Assembly: GCF_949987515.2 (NCBI RefSeq)
Contig: NC_082703.1
Location: 10,254,680-10,318,679, forward strand
Direction of reading: 5' to 3'
DNA: 64,000 nt
From: Delphinus delphis
Lineage: Eukaryota; Chordata; Mammalia; Artiodactyla; Delphinidae
The position numbers and the translations under genes are program-made. A model generated the notes under the pieces. It did no database searches. It saw only the letters and a program-made list of their open reading frames with translations, and was not told the DNA's origin. This document shows positions 11,891 to 21,797 of the stretch, piece after piece (the stretch's first letter is position 1; every line of letters begins with the position of its first letter).

Positions 11891-12924
11891 AGTGAATAGA
11901 TTTTTTAAGGAAGGGACTACTTACAGAGATTTGGGAAGAGTTAAGGAAACAAAAATGGGAGGTTGAAGCACTCAGGGACCAGCAGCAGAGGGAAGGCATT
12001 AACCTTCCTGGGCTGTGGGAACAAAGGGAACAGTGTCACTGCAGCAGCAGAGCAAGGGCCACCCAGTGGAGTTGCGTAGTGCAGGGACTGGATTGCTGCC
12101 AGAGAAGAAAGCGGAGGGGGCAGGAAGGAAATTCCCTATCCCCTCTCTCCTCCTGCCTCCTGGTTCTGCTTCCTCCCATTGGCTGACCCCAAACTTAAGC
12201 TGGCTGGCAAGGGAACCTGGGTGATGTAGTCCTCCACAGAGGTCCCCTTTCCTGGAGAGCAGGCAGGAGAGTAAAGATGGGAGAATGAATAGTGGGAGGA
12301 GAGAGGGTTGCCGGGGGTCAAATGAAGAATAATCGGCACAAGCACTTAATGTGGGCCAGGCTCCCTTCCAAGTGCTTTACATGTATTAACATTTCAGTAA
12401 ATGGCTTCATTCTTTTTCATTAAAATCCAGTACTTTTTTATTGAACAAGGATATGTTCCAGGTCAATTAATTACTGGAGACAGTTAAATATTTCAAAGGT
12501 TTCAGATACGCCATCACCAGAAGAGTGATTCTAGCGCCCAAAGCCCAGCATACACATTCTCCAGACCAGCTGGGTACACCTAGTGGATTCTGGATAATCA
12601 GCTGGTTGTAGGGGGTAACCGTCTGGGTGATGAAACAACTTGTGTTCATCCTAATGACCCAGCTTCCTAATTTGTCTTAGGAAACAGATACAGTGACCCT
12701 CAGTTGTAGATCCTGCTAGAATTCCAAGACCCATTACATAAGCTAAATGAAGAAGTCTACAAGATCAACTCTAAAATTTTTGGTTTTCTGTTGAAAGATA
12801 TATTTTGATAGAATGAACAACAGTCTGGGAAAACAGACAGGAGAGGATAACTGGCTGGAAGGGCAGATGAAGAGTCCCAGTCAGTAAAGACAGCACAAAA
12901 GATAATCTAGGTCACATTTTAGAC

Positions 12925-13140
12925 ATTGGATTAAGAGATACAAACGACTATTTATAAAATAAATAACAAGGATATATTATACAGCACAGGGAAATATAGC
13001 CACTAGGTATAATAACCTTAAATGAAGTAAGGTCAAATATTTTAAATATTTAAAAATATTGAATCACTATGTCGTATACTTGAGACAGCTATAATATTGT
13101 AAATCAACTTTACATCAATAAATTAAAAAAATAATAAAAC
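12925..13140 (+). repeat. old L1 3'-end fragment, plus strand
   Basis: The plus-strand artiodactyl/cetacean L1 3' end is visible: aacaaggatatattatacagcacagggaaatata..., ataataaccttaaatg, gtatacttgagacagctataatattgtaaatcaactttacatcaataaa, with an A-rich tail. It parallels the fragment at 28462-28985. Confidence 0.75.
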
Positions 13141-13629
13141 TATTGGTAAAAAGTTAACCAATAACATTTTAAAAGCTTTTCAACTCAGAAGGGGGAGTTT
13201 TACTTATTTTGACCCAGAAAGAGGAGTTGAAATCAAAGCTTTATTGGATTCTGGGTTGACTGTCGGAACATAACGAATGGGAAAATAAGCAACATTAGAG
13301 CAGGTAATGTATCAGGCAAGGCTCATCTCTGGCACCAAACTGCTTTCCTCTGCAGTGATCCCATTCCACTTATGGATCAAAAAGATGAAACCAGGGAAAG
13401 TGAGAACTGGGACTGGGCCCTCGGGCTGGGGGCAGATCTGAGCCATTGATCAGAGGAGCACGAGTACGGTTAATAAAGGCGTTTCTCCGGGTCCTGCTCT
13501 CTAGCACTTCACTTCCTCTGACTCCATTCCCCAGTGCTCTACCAGGGCTTCTATCTACCTGTTGCCTTTAAAATTTGCTATAAAGCATCGCTTTTGCAGA
13601 ATGTGCTCTCAGGGAGAGCATACTACTTT

Positions 13630-14150
13630 TTTTTTCAATTGAAGTATGTCGATTTACAATGTGTTAATTCCTGCTGTACAACAAAGTGATTCAGTTATAC
13701 ATATGTATACATTTTTTATACTCTTTTCCATTATGGTTTATCTCAGGATATTGAACATAGTTCCTTGTGCTATACAGTAGGACCTTGTTGTTAATCCATT
13801 CTAAGTGTAATAGTTAGCACCCGCTGGCCCCAGACTCTCAATCCATCCCTCCCCCACTCCTCCTCCCCCTTGGCAACCACAAGCCTGTTCTCTATGTCTG
13901 TGAGTCTGTTTCTGTTTCGTAGATAAGGTCATTTGTGTCATATTTTAGATTCCACGTACAAGTGATATCATATGATATTTGTCTTTCTCTGTCTGACTTA
14001 CTTCACTTCGTACGAGAATCTCTAGTTCCATCCATGTTGCTCCAAATGACATTATTTCGTTCTTTTTATGGCTGAGTACTATTCCATTGTATATACATAC
14101 TACATCTTTATCCATTCATCTGTCGATGGGCAATTTAGGTTGTTTTGAGA
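13630..14150 (-). repeat. older-type L1 3'-end fragment, minus strand
   Basis: A T run, then the L1 3'-UTR order: ttgaagtatgtcgatttacaatgtgttaattcctgctgtacaacaaagtgattcagttatacata, ggatattgaacatagttccttgtgctatacag, accccgctggcc-like stretch, then the ORF2-end-like ttcactt cgtacgagaatctctagttccatccatgttgc. Imperfect flanking repeats gcatactactttt (13619) and tcatacttcttta (14151) are the likely target-site duplication. Confidence 0.8.
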
Positions 14151-14159
14151 TCATACTTC

Positions 14160-16220
14160 TTTAAAACAACCTCCCTGCATGTCTGTCTGTCCAGTGCAGG
14201 TTTCCCAGATGCTTCATTCAAACTTCATTCCAAGTCTTAACTTTCAGAGCACATTAAGAAAATCCTCTTAAAGGTGGGCTTTGGCACATCATTTTATTAG
14301 AAGTTTCCAGAGAAAGGAAAAGTCTTCTAGACTCAGACATTCTTTCCTACTATTGTTATCCAAGCACTGTGACGAGTCTATGGGAGAGAGAAATTGCTCT
14401 CAAGGTCCGCCCACACTTAAAACTGCTTAGATTGCTTTCACATCCAGTTGCTGTGCTTAAAGAGTTAATGATGACTGTGTCTCAGCGCTGGTGATATTTA
14501 TTTAGCGCGCACTCTAATCCCAGCTGACACTTCCTAATGAGTTGATGGCTGCTGTGGAGTTAAAGCTCCCCCACTCAAGAAGCCTAAACTAGAGTGTCAA
14601 AAATGAAACATAGTCCTGATGCTTAAATGGCCTGTATCGATTCTCCAGGAGTCTAACTGCTGTAGTCTGGTGCCAGTCTTCTAATTTGTGCCCTGAAGTG
14701 TACAGCCTCACTTGATTTAGATGTCAGAGTAAGGCAGCCCATCAGTTTGAGAAATCAGCTGAAACATTCTGGAGAACTGGTCTGGATTTCTTCACCTTGA
14801 ATTGTAAAAATCATTGCTCTCACATAAACAAGGGGCTAAATATTATTATTCCCATAGACTTTTTCTGTGTGTTTTATCAAAGGAAATGTCCTCAGAGTCC
14901 AAGCTTGCTGGATTTTGTGCTTTATCTGTACAGCAAATTCCATCTAGAGAAATTTAATGCCAAAGCTGTAAGATCTGCATTCCTAGAGAATGACTATTTA
15001 GGGCATTGTCTTTGAACGTGAAGTAAACACACATTCAGAATGCGTTTGTATGGAGCTCTTTCAGTGGCCAAAGTAGTCTCACTATCCCTGGAGTCAAAAG
15101 GACTCAGACGCCTTGAAGATGCGGACCATGGCGTCGCCAAAACACCATTGTGTTTTGCTATATGCTCTGCCTCAGAGAAATCATCTACCATTTCCAATGG
15201 AGTCAAAGACGGCAAAGAACTAGGAGTGTGGAGGTCAGCCAGATTTCTACTTAACACTGGCAAAACCCAAGAAAAGCTTATTATCTCCTTCAAACTTCAA
15301 GTGAAAAATTCAAATACTTAGAATTATAATCCAGACTTTAGACACTTTTAAAGCTAGAAGAGTCTTCAACCACTCTACGACAAAAGAGACAAAAATTCAA
15401 AAAACATAAAGTGACCTCAGCAAGTTAAAGAGCTTGCCAAGAGGTATGGAAAGGACTAGACTTCAAGCCCTGTTCCCCCAGTTTTCTCCAGTAGGTTGAC
15501 TTCTTGCTAGAATGGTGTGGATTTACTTTAATCTTATAATATTCCAGGGAAAAAGTGTCTTCACTTCCTTCCTGTTGAAGCTTAATATGGTTACAGTGTT
15601 CTGAAAAAGTCGTTAGCAAATAGTTCTTCAGATTTTCTGTCTTTAGAAAGCACTCTTTCCCAAGTTTCTCAGTATATGGGTGTCTTTCAGTTTTCTTGAG
15701 GCACGGGGTATTTTGATAACTGTTCTTTATTCTAAAATATTTGTATATAAATGCATAGTGTTAGTTTAATCCACACTCTTGGGGGTCAGCAAACATGTAA
15801 CCAGAAACCCAGAGGCTGCTACAGCTGCTCTGTTAGTCAACCGTTGAGGTTTTTCAAAATAGAACAATGAGTATTAGAAATGGGGTTTCTTTGTTTAAAG
15901 GAAAGGCTAGTCAAGTAACATAAAGATACCAGAAATGAGCTCTCCGTAGTGAAATGAGTGGAGCCTCTTCACAATTTATGAATAGGCTAAAATATTTTAG
16001 AGACATGTAAAGGGTACAGGAATCCAGCAGATTCTTCAAGTTTACCCTTAATAATGCTGCTGCATTCCTGTGTCATTCTGTGTTCAGCCATAGTCCAGAA
16101 GGTTGTGCCCACAATGTGTCAACTATATGCTTGACTGTATCTCGCTTCAGAATTCTTTCATCAGCCCCATGTAAATCTTTCCTTCAGAGTGTGGCTAAGG
16201 CATCTAAAAAAAGAGAGCAT
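14160..16220. other. single-copy stretch, possibly regulatory in part
   Basis: No repeat or gene was recognised. 14440-14600 is compositionally unlike its surroundings and packs several transcription-factor-like words (agttaatgatgactg, gatatttatttagcgcgcac, cccagctgac, cctaatgagttgatgg). This is a pattern judgement only. Confidence 0.4.
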
Positions 16221-16224
16221 ATCT

Positions 16225-16333
16225 GGGGTGACCAAATGTCCCGGTTTGCTCAGGACTGCGGGGTTTCCTGGACTTGGAACTTCAATGTTAAAATTGGGAC
16301 AGCGCTGAGCAAACTGGGACAACTGGTCACCCT
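16225..16333. mobile_element. short inverted-repeat DNA element (MITE-like, ~109 bp)
   Basis: Near-perfect terminal inverted repeats of about 29 bp: left ggggtgaccaaatgtcccgg with tttgctcag following, right ctgagcaaactgggac followed by aactggtcaccctc. The middle is about 50 bp. It resembles the short palindromic 'GGTGACCA...TGTCCC' elements that are remnants of DNA transposons in mammals; I cannot name the family with certainty. Confidence 0.7.
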
Positions 16334-16481
16334 CCTTACTGCGTTATCTGTGAATTGTTATGTGCCTGCTTGCTAATAAATGATGATCTATATGTCACGA
16401 TTTGGTCTGACACTTGTTCTAATTTTACAGATTTTCTTTTTTCTTTTTTTTTTTCATTTTAACATCTTTATTGGAGTATAA

Positions 16482-17076
16482 CTGCTCCACAATGGTATGT
16501 TAGTCTCAGCTTCACAACAAAATGAATCAGTCACACACATACACATGTTCCCACACCTCCCCCTGCCCGCGTCTCCCTCCCTCCCACCCCCACATCCCAC
16601 CCCTCCAGGCGGTCACAAAGCACCGAGCTGATCTCCCTGTGCCATGCAGCCGCCCCCCACCAGCCATCTACCCTACGCTTGGCAGTGTATATACGTCCAT
16701 GCCTCTCTCCCGCCCTGCCACAGCCCACCCCTCCCCCCTCCCCATAGCCCCAAGTCCACCCTCCAGTAAGTCTGCGTCTCCACTCCTGTTTCACCCCTAG
16801 GCTCCTCATGACATTCTCCTTTCCTAAACTCCATACATATGCGTTAGCATACGGCACTCTTCCCTCTCTCTCTGACTCACTTCACCCTGCACGACAGACT
16901 CCAGGTCCATCCACCTCACCATAAACAGCCCAACCTCGCCTCCTTCCATGGCTGAGCAATACTCCACTGTACATATGCGCCACATCCTCCCCATCCATTC
17001 ATCCGATGATGGACACCCAGGTCGCCTCCATCCCTGGGCCACTGCAAATAGAGCTGCAATGAACACCTTGGCACAC
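16482..17076 (-). other. A-to-G hypermutated tract in the L1 3' end (sense strand)
   Basis: As written (antisense), this tract differs from the corresponding stretches at 5735-6340, 25827-26433 and 49553-50134 almost only by T-to-C. I count roughly 95 by eye over 595 bp, against about a dozen other changes. On the L1 sense strand these are A-to-G. The ORF2 end encoded here (17117-16824) shows only the amino-acid swaps A-to-G predicts: Thr to Ala, Met to Val, Ile to Val or Met, Lys to Arg/Glu/Gly, Tyr to Cys, His to Arg, Gln to Arg. The change ends abruptly: 17077-17160 is again almost identical to the other copies. Counts need an alignment to confirm. Confidence 0.85.
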
Positions 17077-20000
17077 GACTCTTTTTGAATTATGGTTTTC
17101 TCAGGGTATATGCCCAATAGTGGGATTGCTGGGTCATATGGTAGTTCTATTTGTAGATTTTAAGGAACCTCCATACTGTTCTCCACAGTGGCTGAACCAA
17201 TTCACATTCCCACCAGCAGTGCAAGAGGGTTCCCTTTTCTCCACACCCTCTCCAGCATTTACTGTTTCTAGATTTTTTGATGATGGCCATTCTGACTGGT
17301 GTGAGATGATATCTCATTGTAGTTTTGATTTGCATTTCTCTAATGATTAGTGATGTTGAGCATTCTTTCATGTGTTTGTTGGCAGTCTGTATATCTTCTT
17401 TGGATAAATGTCTATTTAGGTCTTCCATTTTTTGATTGGGTTGTTTGTTTTTTGGTTATTAAGCTTCATGAGCTGCTTATAAATTTTGAAGATTAATCCT
17501 TTGTCAGTTGCTTCATTTGTAAATATTTTTTCCCATTCTGAGGGTTGTCTTTTGGTCTTGTTTATGGTTTCCTTTGCTGCGCAAAAGCTTTTAAGTTTCA
17601 TTAGGTCCCATTTGTTTATTTTTGTTTTTATTTCCATTTCTCTAGGAGGTGGGTCAAAAAGGATCTTGCTGTGATTTATGTCATAGAGTGTCCTGCCTAT
17701 GTTTTCCTCTAAGAGTTTGATAGTTTCTGGTCTTAAATTTAGGTCTTTAATCCATTTTGAGCTTATTTTTGTGTATGGTGTTAGGGCGTGATCTAATCTC
17801 ATACTTTTACATGTAGCTGTCCAGTTTTTCCAGCACCACTTATTGAAGAGGCTGTCCTTTCTCCACTGTACATTCCTGCCTCCTTTATCAAAGACAAGGT
17901 GACCATATGTGCGTGGGTTTATCTCTCGGCTTTCTATCCTGTTCCATTGATCTATCTTTCTGTTGTTGTGCCAGTACCATACTGTCTTGATTACTGTAGC
18001 TTTGTAGTATAGTCTGAAGTCAGGAAGCCTGATTCCTCCAGCTCCGTTTTTCGTTCTCAACATTGCTTTGGCTATTCGGGGTCTTTTGTGTTTCCATACA
18101 AATTGTGAAATTTTTTTTTTTTTTTGCAGTACGCGGGCCTCTCACTGTTGTGGCCTCTCCCATTGCGGAGCACAGGCTCCGGACGCGCAGGCTCAGCGGC
18201 CATGGCTCACAGGCCCAGCCGCTCTGCGGCATGTGGGATCCTCCCGGACCGGGACACGAACCCGTGTCCCCTGCATCGGCAGGCAGACTCTCAACCACTG
18301 CGCCACCAGGGAAGCCCCTCAATTGTGAAATTTTTTGTTCTAGTTCTGTGAAAAATGCCAGTGGTAGTTTGATAGGGATTGCATTGAATCTGTAGATTCC
18401 TTTGGGTAGTAGAGTCATTTTCACAATGTTGATTCTTCCAATCCAAGAACATGGTATATCTCTCCATCTATTTGTATCATCTTTAATTTCTTTCATCAGT
18501 GTCTTATAATTTTCTGCATATAGGTCTTTTGTTTCCTTAGGTAGGTTTATTCCTAGATATTTTATTCTTTTTGTTGCAATGGTAAATGGGAGTGTTTTCT
18601 TGATTTCACTTTCAGATTTTTCATCCTTAGTGTGTAGGAATGCCAGAGATTTCTGTGCATTAATTTTGTATCCTGCTACTTTACCAAATTCATTGATTAG
18701 CTCTGTAGTTTTCTGGTAGCATCTCTAGGATTCTCTATGTATAGTATCATGTCATCTGCAAAGAGTGACAGCTTTACTTCTTCTTTTCCAATTTGGATTC
18801 CTTTTATTTCCTTTTCTTCTCTGATTGCTGTGGCTAAAACTTCCAAAACTATGTTGAATAAGAGTGGTGAGAGTGGGCAACCTTGTCTTGTTCCTGATCT
18901 TAGTGGAAATGCTTTCAGTTTTTCACCATTGAGGACGATGTTGGCCGTGGGTTTGTCATATATGGCCTTTATTATGTTGAGGAAAGTTCCCTCTATGCCT
19001 ACTTTCTGCAGGGTTTTTATCATAAATGGGTGTTGCATTTTGTCAAAAGCTTTCTCTGCATCTATTGAGATGATCATATGGTTCTTCTCCTTCAGTTTGT
19101 TAATATGGTGTATCTCATTGATTGATTTGCGTATATTGAAGAATCCTTGCATTCCTGGAATAAACCCCACTTGATCATGGTGTATGATCCGTTTAATGTG
19201 CTGTTGGATTCTGTTTGCTAGTATTTTGTTGAGGATTTTTGCATCTATGTTCATCAGTGATATTGGCCTGTAGTTTTCTTTCTTTGTGACATCCTTGTCT
19301 GGTTTTGGTATCAGGGTGATGGTGGCCTCGTAGAATGAGTAGGGGAGTGTTCCTCCCTCTGCTATATTTTGGAAGAGTTTGAGAAGGATAGGTGTTAGCT
19401 CTTCTCTAAATGTTTGATAGAATTCGCCTGTGAAGCCATCTGGTCCTGGGCTTTTGCTTGTTGGAAGATTTTTAATCACAGTTTCAATTTCAGTGCTTGT
19501 GATTGGTCTTTTCATATTTTCTATTTCTTCCTGATTCAGTCTTGGCAGGTTGTGCCTTTCTAAGAATTTGTCCATTTCTTCCAGGTTGTCCATTTTATTG
19601 GCATAGAGTTGCTTGTAGTAATCTCTCATGATCTTTTGTATTTCTGCAGTGTCAGTTGTTACTTCTCCTTTTTCATTTCTAATTCTATTGATTTCAGTCT
19701 TCTCCCTTTTTTTCTTGATGAGTCTGGCTAATGGCTTATCAATTTTGTTTATCCTTTCAAAGAACCAGCTTTTAGTTTTATTGATCTTTGCTATTGTTTC
19801 CTTCATTTCTTTTTCATTTATTTCTGATCTGATTTTTATGATTTCTTTTCTTCTGCTAACTTTGGGGTTTTTTTGTTCTTCTTTCTCTAATTGCTTTTGG
19901 TGCAAGGTTAGGTTGTTTATTCGAGATGTTTCCTGTTTCTTAAGGTAGGATTGTACTGCTATAAACTTCCCTCTTAGAACTGCTTTTGCTGCATCCCATA

Positions 20001-20845
20001 GATTTTGAGTCGTCGTGTCTCCATTGTCATTTGTTTCTAGGTATTTTTTGATTTCCTCTTTGATTTCTTCAGTGATCACTTCGTTATTAAGTAGTGTATT
20101 GTTTAGCCTCCATGTGTTTGTATTCTTTACAGATCTTTTCCTGTAATTGATATCTAGTCTCATAGCGTTGTGGTCGGAAAAGATACTTGATACAATTTCA
20201 ATTTTCTTAAATTTACCAAGGCTTGATTTGTGACCCAAGATATGATCTATCCTGGAGAATGTTCCATGAGCACTTGAGAAAAATGTGTATTCTGTTGTTT
20301 TTGGATGGAATGTCCTATAAATATCAATTAAGTCCATCTTGTTTAATGTATCATTTAAAGCTTGTGTTTCCTTATTTATTTTCATTTTGGATGATCTGTC
20401 CGTGGGTGAAAGTGGGGTGTTAAAGTCCCCTACTATGAATGTGTTACTGTCGATTTCCCCTTTTATGGCTGTTAGTATTTGCCTTATGTATTGAGGTACT
20501 CCTATGTTGGGTGCATAAATATTTACAATTGTTATATCTTCTTCTTGGATCGATCCCTTGATCATTATGTAGTGTCCTTCTTTGTCTCTTCTAATAGAAG
20601 TCTATTTTGTCTGATACGAGAATTGCTACTCCAGCTTTCTTTTGGTTTCCATTTGCATGAAATACCTTTTTCCATCCCCTTACTTTCAGTCTGTATGTGT
20701 CTCTAGGTCTGAAGTGGGTCTCTTGTAGACAGCAAATATATGTGTCTTGTTTTTGTATCCATTCAGCCAATCTGTGTCTTTTGGTGGGAGCATTTAATCC
20801 ATTTACATTTAAGGTAATTATCGATATGTATGTTCCCATTCCCAT
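16824..20845 (-). pseudogene. L1 ORF2 (endonuclease-reverse transcriptase), disrupted
   Basis: ORF2 starts at ATG 20845 (MGMGTYISIITLNVNGLNAP), 58 bp after the ORF1 stop. The apurinic-like endonuclease domain is visible across two frames: LQETHF (catalytic Glu), then [20 protein letters not shown] and SDHNAM (catalytic Asp and His). The reverse transcriptase follows with [37 protein letters not shown] and the catalytic LFADDMILY. The thumb/connection and the Cys-rich [20 protein letters not shown] follow in other frames. The frame is broken near 20590, near 18703 (one base lost in gctct-gtagttt), by the SINE at 18117-18320, near 17425 (four-base loss) and near 17155 (one base lost). The longest intact piece is 622 codons (20565-18697). 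It cannot make an active enzyme as it stands. Confidence 0.92.
18117..18320 (-). repeat. CHR-2 SINE nested in L1 ORF2
   Basis: A minus-strand copy with a T run on the left (A tail) and the SINE head at the right edge (ccaccagggaagcccctc). The exact 16-bp target-site duplication aattgtgaaatttttt, itself L1 ORF2 sequence, is at 18101-18116 and 18321-18336. The insertion plus duplication is 220 bp, not a multiple of three, so ORF2 is frameshifted after it. It must be younger than the host L1. Confidence 0.95.
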
Positions 20846-20903
20846 TTTCTTAATTGTTTTGGGTTCGTTATTGTAGGTCTTTTCCTTCTTTTGTGTTTCT
20901 TCC

Positions 20904-21797
20904 CTAGAGAAGTTCCTTTAGCAGTTGTTGTAGAGCTGGTTTGGTGGTGCTGAACTCTCTCAGTTTTTGCTTGTCTGTAAAGGTTTTAATTTCTCCGTCA
21001 AATCTGAATGAGATCCTTGCTGGGTAGAGTAATCTTGGTTGCAGGTTTTTCTCCTTCAACACTTTCAATATGTCCTGCCACTCCCTTCTGGCTTGCAGAG
21101 TTTCTGCTGAAAGATGAGCTGTTAACCTTATGGGGATTCCCTTGTGTGTTATTTGTTGTTTTTCCCTTGCTGCTTTTAATATGCTTTCTTTGTATTTAAT
21201 TTTTGACAGTTTGATTAATATGTGTCTTGGTGTATTTCTCCTTGGATTTATCCTGTATGGGACTCTCTGTGCTTCCTGGACTTCATTAACTATTTCCTTT
21301 CCCATATTAGGGAAGTTTTCAACTATAATCTCTTCAAATATTTTCTCAGTCCCTTTCTTTTTCTCTTCTTCTTCTGGAACCCCTATAATTCGAATGTTGG
21401 TGCATTTAATGTTGTCCCAGAGGTCTCTGAGACTGTCCTCAGTTCTTTTCATTCTTTTTTCTTTATTCTGCTCTGCATTAGTTATTTCCACTATTTTATC
21501 TTCCAGGTCACTTATCTGTTCTTCTGCCTCAGTTATTCTGCTATTGATCCCATCTAGAGTATTTTTCATTTCATTTATTGTGTTGTTCATCATTGTTTGT
21601 TTCATCTTTAGTTCTTCTAGGTCCTTGTTAACTGTTTCTTGCATTTTGTCTACTCTATTTCCAAGATTCTGGATCATCTTTACTATCATTATTCTGAATT
21701 CTTTTTCAGGTAGACTGCCTATTTCTTCTTCATTTGTTAGGTCTGGTGGGTTTTTATCTTGCTCCTTCATCTGCTGTGTGTTTTTCTGTCTTTTCAT
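20904..21797 (-). CDS. L1 ORF1 protein, uninterrupted (297 aa)
   Basis: An intact open frame for the L1 RNA-binding protein, which trimerises and coats L1 RNA in cytoplasmic particles needed for retrotransposition. An N-terminal Lys/Glu-rich segment is followed by a long heptad-like coiled coil (roughly residues 35-120: MIVKMIQNLGNRVDKMQETV, then EEQISDLEDKIVEI), then the RRM with NIRIIGVPEEEE (about 135-146), and the C-terminal domain with RRNTPRHILIKL and ITHKGIPIRLTAHLS. The start ATG at 21797 is the first in frame after an upstream TAA in the 5' UTR. The length is somewhat shorter than human ORF1p (338 aa), with the difference at the N terminus. ORF2 follows after 58 bp. Whether it is transcribed today cannot be seen. 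Confidence 0.92.
   Translation of the reverse strand: MKRQKNTQQMKEQDKNPPDLTNEEEIGSLPEKEFRIMIVKMIQNLGNRVDKMQETVNKDLEELKMKQTMMNNTINEMKNTLDGINSRITEAEEQISDLEDKIVEITNAEQNKEKRMKRTEDSLRDLWDNIKCTNIRIIGVPEEEEKKKGTEKIFEEIIVENFPNMGKEIVNEVQEAQRVPYRINPRRNTPRHILIKLSKIKYKESILKAAREKQQITHKGIPIRLTAHLSAETLQARREWQDILKVLKEKNLQPRLLYPARISFRFDGEIKTFTDKQKLREFSTTKPALQQLLKELL

Noticed and set aside
16482..17076. APOBEC-type hypermutation as the cause of the altered L1 tract
   Set aside because: APOBEC deamination of L1 cDNA gives G-to-A on the sense strand; the observed change is A-to-G on the sense strand.
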